From NCBI GenBank assembly GCA_022794295.1, contig JAAWEO010000044.1, forward strand, positions 1 to 11,615: a stretch of DNA of 11,615 nucleotides. Direction: 5' to 3'. Under the pieces are notes generated by a model, which saw nothing but the letters and a program-made list of their open reading frames with translations, did no database searches and had not been told where the DNA came from. Within the stretch, counting starts at the first letter, position 1. Every line of letters begins with the position of its first letter. The DNA comes from Angelakisella sp. Its GTDB lineage: Bacteria; Bacillota; Clostridia; Oscillospirales; Ruminococcaceae. Position numbers and translations under genes: made by a program. Below are positions 1 through 5,963 of this stretch, piece by piece.

Positions 1-435
1 GCATTCCTGTCTCGTTTTAAAGACCTATTGACTCGTTTCGCCTCCCCGGCGAGGGGTCACTTTCTGTTGCGACAGAAAGTAACCAAAGAACGCCCAGGGA
101 TTCTCCCTGGACCCGGGAACCGGCCAAAGGCTCCGGCCTTGGGCGGTTGACCCACGGGGCCGCCTGATCTCACCCACGGGGCGGGGTCCATTGCAGACAG
201 TACCTTGATCTATTACCAGCGTTTTCCTACTGATGGCGCCAGGCGGCTGGGGTGTGCTGGCATCTTGGATTTGTGCTGCCGCTTACCAGCGTCCAGGCTT
301 TGGCGGCCGGAGGCTCGTTGGCCGGATAAGGTGCTTTTTTCTGCGGAAAAAAGCGGTGCCCTGCGGGCTAGAGCCGCTTCGCGGCTGTGGTGGGCCAGGG
401 GGTGGAATGGGTTTGGTGGTGCGGGCTGGGAATAG
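1..435. other. Gene-free stretch with short dyads and direct repeats
   Basis: No convincing gene is visible here. Short inverted repeats are ACTTTCTG/CAGAAAGT around TTGCGA (59-80), CCAGGGA/TCCCTGG (94-110), GCTTTTTTC/GAAAAAAGC around TGCG (333-354) and AGCCGC/GCGGCT around TTC (372-386). ACCCACGGGGC occurs twice 22 bases apart (150-160 and 172-182), and TTACCAGCG twice about 72 bases apart (near 213 and 285). The 13-mer GCCGCTTCGCGGC recurs at 5325-5337. Frame 1 stays open from base 1 to about 150, but its sequence is the repeat itself and it has no start or ribosome site. This is best read as decayed interspersed repeat downstream of gap. Confidence 0.5.
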
Positions 436-470
436 AAACGGCCCCCTCCTGGTTGGGGAGGGGGCCGTTT
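436..470 (-). terminator. Intrinsic terminator of gap
   Basis: A perfect 14-base-pair stem (436-449 with 457-470) encloses a 7-base loop. Read on the minus strand it begins about 20 bases after the gap stop codon and is followed by TTTCTATT. The high-GC stem plus the following U-rich tract make a classical rho-independent terminator for leftward transcription. Confidence 0.9.
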
Positions 471-490
471 TGGGGGTGGGATGGTGTTTT

Positions 491-1510
491 TTACTTGTGG
501 TCCACGGTGCTCATGTGCTTGATGAGATCCAGCAGCTTGTTGCTGTAGCCCCACTCGTTGTCGTACCAGGACACCAGCTTGACGAACTGATCGTTGAGCA
601 TGATGCCGGCCTTGGAATCGAAGATGGAGGTGCGGGGATCGGTGTAGAAGTCGCTGGAGACCACATCCTCGTCGGTGTAGCCCAGGATGCCCTTCATGGC
701 GCCCTCGCTGGCTTCCTTCACAGCGGCACAGATCTCCTCATAGGTGGTGGGCTTCTCCAGGCGGCAGGTGAGGTCCACAACAGAGACATCCAGGGTGGGA
801 ACGCGGAAGGCCATGCCGGTCAGCTTGCCCTTCAGGGAGGGGATGACCAGGGCGCAGGCCTTGGCGGCGCCGGTGGAGGAGGGGATGATGTTGCCGGCAG
901 CGGCGCGGCCGCCTCTCCAATCCTTCTTGGAGGGGGCGTCAACGGTCTTCTGGGTGCCGGTGGTGGCATGGACGGTGGTCATCAGACCCTCGATGATGCC
1001 GAACTTGTCGTTGATAACCTTGGCCAGGGGGGCCAGGCAGTTGGTGGTGCAGGAGGCGTTGGAGACCACATTCATGTCGGTGGTGTAGGTCTCGTGGTTG
1101 ACACCCATAACAAAGGTGGGGGTCTCCTTGTCCTTGGCGGGGGCGGAGATGACGACCTTCTTGGCGCCGCCCTTCAGGTGGGCCTGGCACTTCTCGGTGG
1201 TGGTGAAGACGCCGGTGGACTCCACAACATACTCCACGCCCAGCTCGCCCCAGGGGATCTCCTCGGGGTTCATCTTGTCAAAGGTCTTGACCTCCTTGCC
1301 ATTGACGATGAATTTACCGTCCTTGGACTCGGCCACACCGTCAAAGCGGCCATGGATGGTGTCGTACTTGGTCATATAGGCCATGTAGTCGGTGCTGATG
1401 AAGGGATCGTTCACCGCTACGACCTCGAAGGTCTCGGGCTGAGCTACCGCAATGCGGAACACCAGCCGGCCAATACGGCCAAAGCCATTGATGCCAATTT
1501 TGATTGCCAT
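491..1510 (-). CDS. gap: Glyceraldehyde-3-phosphate dehydrogenase
   Basis: This 339-residue cytoplasmic enzyme oxidises glyceraldehyde-3-phosphate to 1,3-bisphosphoglycerate with NAD and phosphate in glycolysis. The N-terminal Rossmann motif GINGFGRIGR (residues 7-16) and the VND acidic position near 35 indicate NAD binding. The catalytic Cys154 sits in SNASCTTNCLAP and His181 in TTVHATTGTQKT. The substrate-loop sequence DWRGGRAAAGNIIPSSTGAAK and the C-terminal SWYDNEWGYSNK are intact, and the length is typical. Sequences such as NDPF and YMAYMTKYDTIHGRFDG place it with the GapA/eukaryote-like class rather than the Bacillus type. The gene is monocistronic: neither pgk nor tpi lies beside it, and it has its own promoter and terminator. 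AAAAGGAG (1523-1530 on the complement) supports the start. Confidence 0.98.
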   Translation of the reverse strand: MAIKIGINGFGRIGRLVFRIAVAQPETFEVVAVNDPFISTDYMAYMTKYDTIHGRFDGVAESKDGKFIVNGKEVKTFDKMNPEEIPWGELGVEYVVESTGVFTTTEKCQAHLKGGAKKVVISAPAKDKETPTFVMGVNHETYTTDMNVVSNASCTTNCLAPLAKVINDKFGIIEGLMTTVHATTGTQKTVDAPSKKDWRGGRAAAGNIIPSSTGAAKACALVIPSLKGKLTGMAFRVPTLDVSVVDLTCRLEKPTTYEEICAAVKEASEGAMKGILGYTDEDVVSSDFYTDPRTSIFDSKAGIMLNDQFVKLVSWYDNEWGYSNKLLDLIKHMSTVDHK

Positions 1511-1563
1511 AATGAATACACGCTCCTTTTTATTATTTGGGGGTCAATGCCCTTCCGAAGTAT

Positions 1564-1592
1564 ATTTTACTCTATTTCTGAAAAAATCTCAA
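1564..1592 (-). promoter_or_regulatory. Promoter of gap
   Basis: On the minus strand, a -35 element TTGAGA (1587-1592) and a -10 element TAAAAT (1564-1569) are separated by exactly 17 bases. They lie about 55 bases upstream of the gap start. This fits a housekeeping sigma-A promoter with a leader of roughly 50 bases. Confidence 0.75.
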
Positions 1593-1609
1593 GCCCTTTT
1601 TGACAAAGA

Positions 1610-1630
1610 CTTCACAAGAATTTTGTTAAG
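1610..1630. promoter_or_regulatory. Candidate operator dyad upstream of gap promoter
   Basis: CTTCACAA and TTGTTAAG flank 5 bases and form an inverted repeat with 7 of 8 matching positions. The dyad lies about 20 bases upstream of the gap -35 element, a position suited to a regulator. The arms resemble Rex half-sites but in the opposite order to the Rex consensus (TTGTGA...TCACAA), so no regulator is assigned. Confidence 0.35.
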
Positions 1631-1972
1631 ATTGCCAAAGAACCTTCCTTTCCTTGGAAATACTCCCTTTTTCCGGCGTTTCCAGGCGCCTGCTCAAATT
1701 CTCTGCCCGCGCCGCCAGGGGGAAACCAATACAGATGGAAGCAGCCAGGGAAACCAGCGCCGTAAAACAGCGCCCCCTGTATTTATGAAAAATATTGGCA
1801 AGCAATCTTTGTCAGGGCTGAAAGGGGCTGTGTTCCACATAATGAAAGAACAGGAGCGTTTCCCCGGTAAGGACTGTTTTTGGGTGAAATGACCGTTCTT
1901 TTTGGAAAATATGGTAAAAAATAGATTATTGTAGATAATATGTTGATATTTCGAACCTATGTGCTAAATTTC
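1631..1972. other. Intergenic stretch between the divergent gap and kinase-like genes
   Basis: This stretch has no gene that can be supported. It becomes markedly AT-rich towards the right-hand promoter (about 1880-1975). CAGCGCC occurs twice close together near 1755-1775. The open frames that cross it start inside gap in antisense or lack ribosome sites. Confidence 0.4.
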
Positions 1973-2001
1973 GTGACATTTCCCGCCTCCTGTGGTATAA
2001 T
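1973..2001 (+). promoter_or_regulatory. Promoter of the AT-hook kinase-like gene
   Basis: GTGACA (1973-1978) and a perfect TATAAT (1996-2001) are spaced by 17 bases. Transcription would start near 2008, leaving an untranslated leader of about 170 bases before the start at 2180. The leader contains an imperfect tandem repeat at 2025-2063. Confidence 0.8.
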
Positions 2002-2024
2002 GGACAAAAAGAACTATCGTTTTG

Positions 2025-2063
2025 GCGGGTTTGAGTGAGAAATTTGCAGGTTTCGAGCGAAAA
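2025..2063 (+). repeat. Imperfect 21-base tandem repeat in the 5' leader
   Basis: GCGGGTTTGAGTGAGAAA (2025-2042) is followed 21 bases later by GCAGGTTTCGAGCGAAAA (2046-2063). They share most positions if single-base gaps are allowed. The two-helical-turn spacing just after the predicted transcription start could mark a protein site on DNA or an RNA element. Function is unknown. Confidence 0.4.
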
Positions 2064-2163
2064 AGACAAGAGATTTGGCCTGTTAATGGGAAAGCGCAGC
2101 TGCAGAAACGATTTCTGTTTTGGGTGCTCCACCTGATGCCTGTCAAACCAGAGAACCAAAGGG

Positions 2164-2172
2164 AAAAAGGAG
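2164..2172 (+). promoter_or_regulatory. Ribosome binding site deciding the start at 2180
   Basis: AAAAAGGAG ends 7 bases before the ATG at 2180. An upstream in-frame ATG at 2120 has no comparable site, so 2180 is preferred. Confidence 0.85.
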
Positions 2173-2179
2173 ACAATGT

Positions 2180-3358
2180 ATGGAAAAGAAACGCGGGAGG
2201 CCCAGAAAGAGGACACATCCCACCAAGGAGGATTTGATCCTCCAGTATGAACACACCCCCCTTCCGGTCTTTTTTGTGAACCAGAAGCTGGAGGTGTTCC
2301 ACGCCAACATCTATGCCTACGAAAACTATCACGCCATGACCCTGGCCGATGGCTTGTGGAGTGTTCTCCCGGAGGGCGCCTCGGGGGAGTGCATCCGCCA
2401 TCTTCAGGCGGGGGAAGATTTCCGGGTGGACCTGCCCCTTTTGAAGGCCACAAGGGCTTCGCTGGCGTTTTCGCCCCTTTGGGAAAAGGATTCCATCTAC
2501 GGGGGGGTGGCCTTTCTTACCGCTGTTGCGGAAAAAGAGCTGCCCGGCTTGGAGGTGGCGGCAGGCTCCTCCGCCGGGGCGTTTTCCGGCCTGATCAACC
2601 AGATCGGCTCCAACATTATGTACTGCCTGACCCCCATGCGGGATGCCATCCGCAACAGCGGGGATACTCGCTTCCAGGACCAGCTTCCCCGGATCGCCAA
2701 GGAGAGCTACCGCCTGTTCCGCTCCGCGAAGCTGATCAGCAGCTATCTGGAATCCTGCTCTGACCGGCAGGCCACCCGGACGGTGGTGGACTTTTGGGAA
2801 CGGATGGCTGCCCTGCTGTCCGCGACTCGGGACGCCGCCGCCCTGGAGCCCACCCCCTTTGAATACACCCTGCCCAAGGATACGATCCGGGTCTGCTGCA
2901 GCTTTCCCGATATCGAGGTGGCCGTTTTAAGCGTCATCGACAACTCCTTCAGCCACACCCGCCCGGACAACCGGATTATGGTTACCGGCAGGAACCTTCC
3001 CGGGGCGGTGCAGATCTTGGTAAGCGACAGGGGGCGGGGGATCCCGCCGGAGGAGCTGTCCCGGATCTTTATCCCATTCTATTCCCGGGGGGCGGGGGGC
3101 GAGCCTCTGGTGGGGCAGACCCTGGGCCTGGGGCTCACTGTGGCCAGGCAGATCATCTATGGTCATGGGGGCTCTATTGCGGTGGAAAGTGCCCCGGGGG
3201 AGGGTACCACGGTGGCCTTTACCATTCCCACCACCGAGGAACCCCTCAGCCCTCTGGTCCTCCGGAATGAGATCGTCTCCTTCGACTACGCCAGGAACCA
3301 CTACTCCGCCGTGTACCTGATCCTCTGTGACCACGTCCGGCTGCCCATTCAGGACTGA
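2180..3358 (+). CDS. Soluble PAS/HATPase sensor-kinase-like protein with AT-hook-like N-terminus
   Basis: This 392-residue protein has no membrane segment, so it is probably cytoplasmic. Residues 3-13 (KKRGRPRKRTH) match the AT-hook consensus centred on GRP. Residues 17-120 look like a PAS-type sensor domain. Residues about 131-195 occupy the dimerisation/phosphoacceptor position but contain no histidine. Residues 235-350 form an intact GHKL ATPase: N box VIDNSFSHT (252-260), G1 DRGRGIP (283-289), an FIPFYSRG lid and G2 GLGLTVARQI (316-325). A C-terminal tail of about 40 residues follows. No response regulator lies beside it; the gene has its own promoter and stands alone ahead of the membrane-protein/pspA pair. 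ATP binding looks sound. Autophosphorylation is doubtful, and DNA binding is inferred from the motif alone. Confidence 0.85.
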   Translation: MEKKRGRPRKRTHPTKEDLILQYEHTPLPVFFVNQKLEVFHANIYAYENYHAMTLADGLWSVLPEGASGECIRHLQAGEDFRVDLPLLKATRASLAFSPLWEKDSIYGGVAFLTAVAEKELPGLEVAAGSSAGAFSGLINQIGSNIMYCLTPMRDAIRNSGDTRFQDQLPRIAKESYRLFRSAKLISSYLESCSDRQATRTVVDFWERMAALLSATRDAAALEPTPFEYTLPKDTIRVCCSFPDIEVAVLSVIDNSFSHTRPDNRIMVTGRNLPGAVQILVSDRGRGIPPEELSRIFIPFYSRGAGGEPLVGQTLGLGLTVARQIIYGHGGSIAVESAPGEGTTVAFTIPTTEEPLSPLVLRNEIVSFDYARNHYSAVYLILCDHVRLPIQD

Positions 3359-3390
3359 CAGTCATCATTTTTTCACGATTTTTTGTGGAA

Positions 3391-3419
3391 TTTTTCACTT
3401 CTTTCTGTTATCATAGAAT
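3391..3419 (+). promoter_or_regulatory. Weak candidate promoter for the membrane protein-pspA pair
   Basis: TTTTTC (3391-3396), a 17-base spacer and TAGAAT (3414-3419) form a marginal sigma-A-like promoter about 30 bases before the start at 3448. The octamer TTTTTCAC occurs at 3369-3376 and again at 3391-3398, 22 bases apart, and might be an operator. No terminator hairpin is seen after the preceding gene, so read-through is also possible. Confidence 0.35.
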
Positions 3420-3447
3420 CGTAACACCATGTAGGAGGGGATGAAGG

Positions 3448-4635
3448 ATGGGTAGAGCAGGAGGAGGCCGCGGCGGCGGATTTTCCGGTGGAGGACGCAG
3501 CGGCGGTGGATTCTCTGGTGGGGGCCGAAGCAGCGGCGGATTCTCCGGCGGGGGGCGCAGCTCCGGCGGGTTTTCCGGCGGCGGCAGGGGCCGCTCCGGC
3601 GGATTTTCCGGGGGCTCTTTCGGGGGAGGAAGCAGCCGGGGAGGGGGCTACCGGCCTCCGGCACCACCCCCCAGGCCCATGGGAGGGATGGGCGGTCTGG
3701 GCTGGGGGATGCCCCGCACCCGCACCGTTATCGTTCCCACCCCGGTCCCCACCAGGAGCTACGGCGGCGGAGGGGGGCACAACAGCGGCGGGAGCTATGG
3801 CGGCGGCAATCCTCCCCCCGGCCGGGACAGGGGCAATGGCTGCCTGTCTGCCGTTATGGTGGTGTTCCTCTTTCTGATAGTGATTGGCTTTATTGCGGTC
3901 CTCATGGACGGAGGCGGCGGGGGTGTCGGGTCCTCTACCATCCAGCGGGAGCCCCTTCCCGCCGGGTCGGTTCAGGAAACGGGCTGGTACACCGACGAGG
4001 TGGGATGGATCCTCACCGAAAAGAAGCTCCTTGCCGGGATGAAGGACTTCTACCGGCAGACGGGGGTGCAGCCCTACCTCTGCCTGGTGTCAGAGGTGAA
4101 CGGCACCCCGTCCCCCAGCCCCCAGGAGATGGGGGAGTACGCCGAGGCCCTTTATGACCGCCTGTTTACCGACGAGGCCCACTTCCTCCTGGTGTTCCTG
4201 GACGGGGAGGACGGGTTTATGGCGGGGTATTCCGCCGGCGCCCAGGCCAAGACAGTGATGGACGACGAGGCGGTGGGGATCCTCCGGGACTACCTGGACC
4301 GGTACTATTACGACACCTCCAGCCTGTCCGACGAGGAGTATTTCAGCAAGGTGTTCCAGGAGACTGCCGTGCGGATCATGACGGTGACAAAATCCCCCTG
4401 GCCCCCAGTGATGGCAATTTTCGGTCTCCTCCTGTTGGGGGCCGGGGCCTACCTGTGGTGGAAAAAGGCCAGGGAAAAGAAGGCCCAGGAGCTGAAGGCG
4501 GCCCAGGAGCTGCTGGAGACCCCCCTGGAAACCTTTGGAGATACCGAAGCCGAACGGCTTGCGGCAAAATATAAAGAGGATGCCTCCGGCTCCACGGGGG
4601 CAGGCAGCACAGAAAACAAGGATAAGGAGTTGTGA
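3448..4635 (+). CDS. Two-pass membrane protein with Gly/Arg-rich repeat N-terminus, TPM-like
   Basis: This 395-residue protein begins with a low-complexity region (1-130) containing about five near-decapeptide repeats of FSGGGRSSGG, followed by Pro/Gly-rich sequence. A membrane segment spans about 132-153, then comes a globular domain (about 175-312) and a second membrane segment (319-338). The tail is strongly charged. Basic residues before the first and after the second segment suggest that both ends are cytoplasmic and the central domain is outside. The central domain (GWYTDEVGWILTEKK, FLLVFLDGEDGFMAGYSAG) recalls TPM-domain proteins, which are encoded beside pspA in other Firmicutes (ydjH in Bacillus subtilis). 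That family call is from memory and moderate. AGGAGG (3433-3438) lies 9 bases before the ATG. The stop is 2 bases before the pspA start, so the two are cotranscribed, and a membrane-stress role is inferred. Confidence 0.8.
   Translation: MGRAGGGRGGGFSGGGRSGGGFSGGGRSSGGFSGGGRSSGGFSGGGRGRSGGFSGGSFGGGSSRGGGYRPPAPPPRPMGGMGGLGWGMPRTRTVIVPTPVPTRSYGGGGGHNSGGSYGGGNPPPGRDRGNGCLSAVMVVFLFLIVIGFIAVLMDGGGGGVGSSTIQREPLPAGSVQETGWYTDEVGWILTEKKLLAGMKDFYRQTGVQPYLCLVSEVNGTPSPSPQEMGEYAEALYDRLFTDEAHFLLVFLDGEDGFMAGYSAGAQAKTVMDDEAVGILRDYLDRYYYDTSSLSDEEYFSKVFQETAVRIMTVTKSPWPPVMAIFGLLLLGAGAYLWWKKAREKKAQELKAAQELLETPLETFGDTEAERLAAKYKEDASGSTGAGSTENKDKEL
3481..3603 (+). repeat. In-frame 30-base tandem repeats coding FSGGGRSSGG
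   Basis: Units start at 3481, 3511, 3541 and 3571, the last being 33 bases long, and a shorter diverged unit follows at 3604. Each begins with TTY-TCY-GG and encodes one FSGGGRSSGG-like repeat. Third-position differences show the copies are old enough to have drifted, while the amino-acid pattern is kept. Confidence 0.8.
4624..4629 (+). promoter_or_regulatory. Ribosome binding site deciding the pspA start
   Basis: AAGGAG lies inside the last codons of the upstream gene and 8 bases before ATG 4638. It is only 2 bases from the alternative GTG at 4632, which favours 4638 as the start. Confidence 0.8.
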
Positions 4636-4637
4636 CC

Positions 4638-5315
4638 ATGGGGATTCTGGACAGATTCAGCACCATTGTAAAATCCAACATTAACGCCCTTCTGGACAAG
4701 GCGGAGGACCCGGGCAAAATGATCGACCAGTATTTGCTGGAGATGACCGAAAGCCTGGCAGAGGTAAAGAAGGAAACCGCCGGTGTCATGGCGGAGGAGA
4801 GCCGCACCAAGGCCAAGGTGGACGCCAACCAGGCGGAGATCGACAAATACACCGCCCTTGCCAAGAAGGCCCTCCAGGCCGGGAACGAGGAGGACGCCAA
4901 GGTCTTTATCGCTAAAAAGCAGCAGCTGGAGACCACCGGCCAGGGCCTGACAGAGGCCTACGAGGCCGCCCGGGGCAACGCCCAGAAGATGCGCCAGATG
5001 CACGACAAGCTGGTGGAGGACATCGAGGAGCTGAAGCGCCGCCGTGAGGCCATCAAGGCCAAGGTGGCGGTAGCCCGCACCCAGGGCAAGCTTAACGAGA
5101 TCGGCGCCGCCTCGGACAAGGCGGAGGACGCCATGAGCGCCTTCCAGCGGATGGAGGAGAAGGCGGACCGGATGCTCCAGCGGGAGACCGCCATGGCAGA
5201 GCTGAACGCGGCCCCCAAGGACGAAGCCGCGGCCCTGGAAGAAAAATACAGCGGCGCAGGCAGCGCAGCAGTAGACGACGAACTAGCCCGAATGAAAGCC
5301 GAACTCGGCATTTAG
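4638..5315 (+). CDS. pspA: Phage shock protein A / IM30 family membrane-maintenance protein
   Basis: This 225-residue protein is close to the usual family length. It starts MGILDRFSTIVKSNINALLD, the amphipathic N-terminal helix of PspA/Vipp1 proteins. The family sequence DPGKMIDQYLLEMTESLAEVK follows, then a long Ala/Lys/Glu-rich coiled coil to about residue 190 and a short C-terminal helix. Family members are peripheral inner-leaflet proteins that oligomerise on damaged membranes (ESCRT-III superfamily). It follows the TPM-like membrane protein after 2 bases, which points to a shared membrane-stress function. The last 30 or so codons use GAA, AAA, GCA, GTA, CTA and CGA much more than the rest, which prefers GAG, AAG, GCC and CTG. 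The stop codon is part of the closing stem of the downstream folded element. Confidence 0.93.
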   Translation: MGILDRFSTIVKSNINALLDKAEDPGKMIDQYLLEMTESLAEVKKETAGVMAEESRTKAKVDANQAEIDKYTALAKKALQAGNEEDAKVFIAKKQQLETTGQGLTEAYEAARGNAQKMRQMHDKLVEDIEELKRRREAIKAKVAVARTQGKLNEIGAASDKAEDAMSAFQRMEEKADRMLQRETAMAELNAAPKDEAAALEEKYSGAGSAAVDDELARMKAELGI

Positions 5316-5495
5316 GCCCTACCCGCCGCTTCGCGGCTTGACGGTGTGCAAAAGGGATAGTGGGTGCCTGGAGTCCTAACGGGCACAAGGCGAAGCGATT
5401 CCCCAGCCTTTGACAGACTGGATCAGGGTAATCCCTATCAATCCAAGACCCCAGGCACAACCTTTCGCCCTGCACACACCCTCGTAGGGTCTAAA
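5311..5495 (+). ncRNA. Candidate structured RNA or folded repeat overlapping the pspA stop
   Basis: A nested set of complementary segments spans 185 bases. TTTAGGCCCTA (5311-5321) pairs with TAGGGTCTAAA (5485-5495), 11 pairs with one G-U. Inside lie the hairpin GCCGC-TTC-GCGGC (5325-5337), GTGTGCA (5344-5350) pairing with TGCACAC (5471-5477), and GTGCCTGGAGTC (5364-5375) pairing with GACCCCAGGCAC (5447-5458; 11 of 12). Two inner hairpins are AAGGC/GCCTT (5387-5410) and TGGAT-AGGG/CCCT-ATCCA (5419-5445). The result is a multibranched cruciform-like fold. I do not recognise a known riboswitch, 6S or SRP RNA. TTTAGG recurs just outside (5497), so a mobile repeat with a short target duplication is an alternative. 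The strand is uncertain; plus is given because it follows pspA. Confidence 0.45.
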
Positions 5496-5502
5496 GTTTA
5501 GG

Positions 5503-5765
5503 GCCGCCCTTTTCAAAGGGCGGCAGGTCCAGGGCGGCGCCCTGGTCGCCCTCCGCAGAGGGCGAAATTCTTTATACGGAGTGAGCATTTTTCTTTGCTC
5601 CTTTCTTTTTGCGATAGAAAAAGAAAGGAGAAGCCTGCTCGCCCCCCCACCCAGCTAACCTGCAAATACACCCCAGTGGGGTGTTTTGCAATCTCAGCCC
5701 CCCTCGAGTGGACCGGCCCATAAGGCCGGTCCATTCGACCCTCTAAAGGCCGCCACCAGGCGGCC
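5503..5765. repeat. Chain of perfect GC-rich hairpins
   Basis: Seven consecutive inverted repeats are present. They are GCCGCCCTTT/AAAGGGCGGC (5503-5524), CCAGGGC/GCCCTGG (5529-5545), TCGCCCTC/GAGGGCGA (5546-5565), a 13-pair stem with loop GCGATAG (5598-5630), TGCAAA-ACACCCC with its complement and one bulge (5661-5690), a 14-pair stem with loop CATAA and one G-U (5705-5737), and GGCCGCC/GGCGGCC (5748-5765). Any of them could help stop transcription between the convergent pspA and 325-residue-protein genes, but seven exceeds ordinary need. Interspersed repeats are the likeliest origin. Open frames here merely follow the repeats. Confidence 0.7.
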
Positions 5766-5963
5766 CAAAAAACAGGGTAAAGCAAGAAATCCCGATCCAC
5801 ATAACAGGAAGGCCTGCAGCCATCCGAACATTTTAACGTTAGACCTGCGCCCCAGGCGACCGGGCCTCTCTGTCGGTCAAGACCCGGCAGTCCGCTCTCC
5901 CCCAATGGGGGTCCAAACGGGTTTTCAGCACCTGTCCGGCGTGTCTAAAGTACTTGGGATAAG
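5766..5963. other. Intergenic remainder without recognisable features
   Basis: Only a weak CCCCC-AAT-GGGGG dyad (5899-5911) and an imperfect GACCGGG/CCCGG pairing (about 5859-5886) are visible. There is no ribosome site with a supportable open frame. It lies directly downstream of the leftward hypothetical gene, which has no textbook terminator here. Confidence 0.4.

Noticed and set aside
1..150. Open frame 1 at the left edge, possible end of an upstream gene
   Set aside because: Its sequence consists of the dyads and repeats described for that stretch, and the peptide is Pro/Gly/Arg-rich with no family resemblance.
233..1603. Long plus-strand open frame of 456 codons antisense to gap
   Set aside because: It is a Gly/Val-rich shadow of the GC-biased gap codons, and the complementary strand encodes an intact, unmistakable GAPDH.
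1452..1892. Plus-strand frame of 146 codons across the gap start and promoter
   Set aside because: It begins in antisense to gap, lacks a ribosome site and covers an apparent promoter; its codon use is not that of neighbouring genes.
3481..3603. CRISPR-like direct repeats
   Set aside because: The 30-base units are contiguous, in frame, without spacers, and code a glycine-rich peptide repeat.
4632..4637. GTG start for pspA two codons upstream
   Set aside because: The AAGGAG site would be only 2 bases away, and PspA proteins normally begin MG(I/L).
5311..5495. Assignment of the folded element to 6S RNA, SRP RNA or a known riboswitch
   Set aside because: It lacks the single long bulged hairpin of 6S, the conserved SRP domain IV loop and any riboswitch consensus box I can recognise on either strand.
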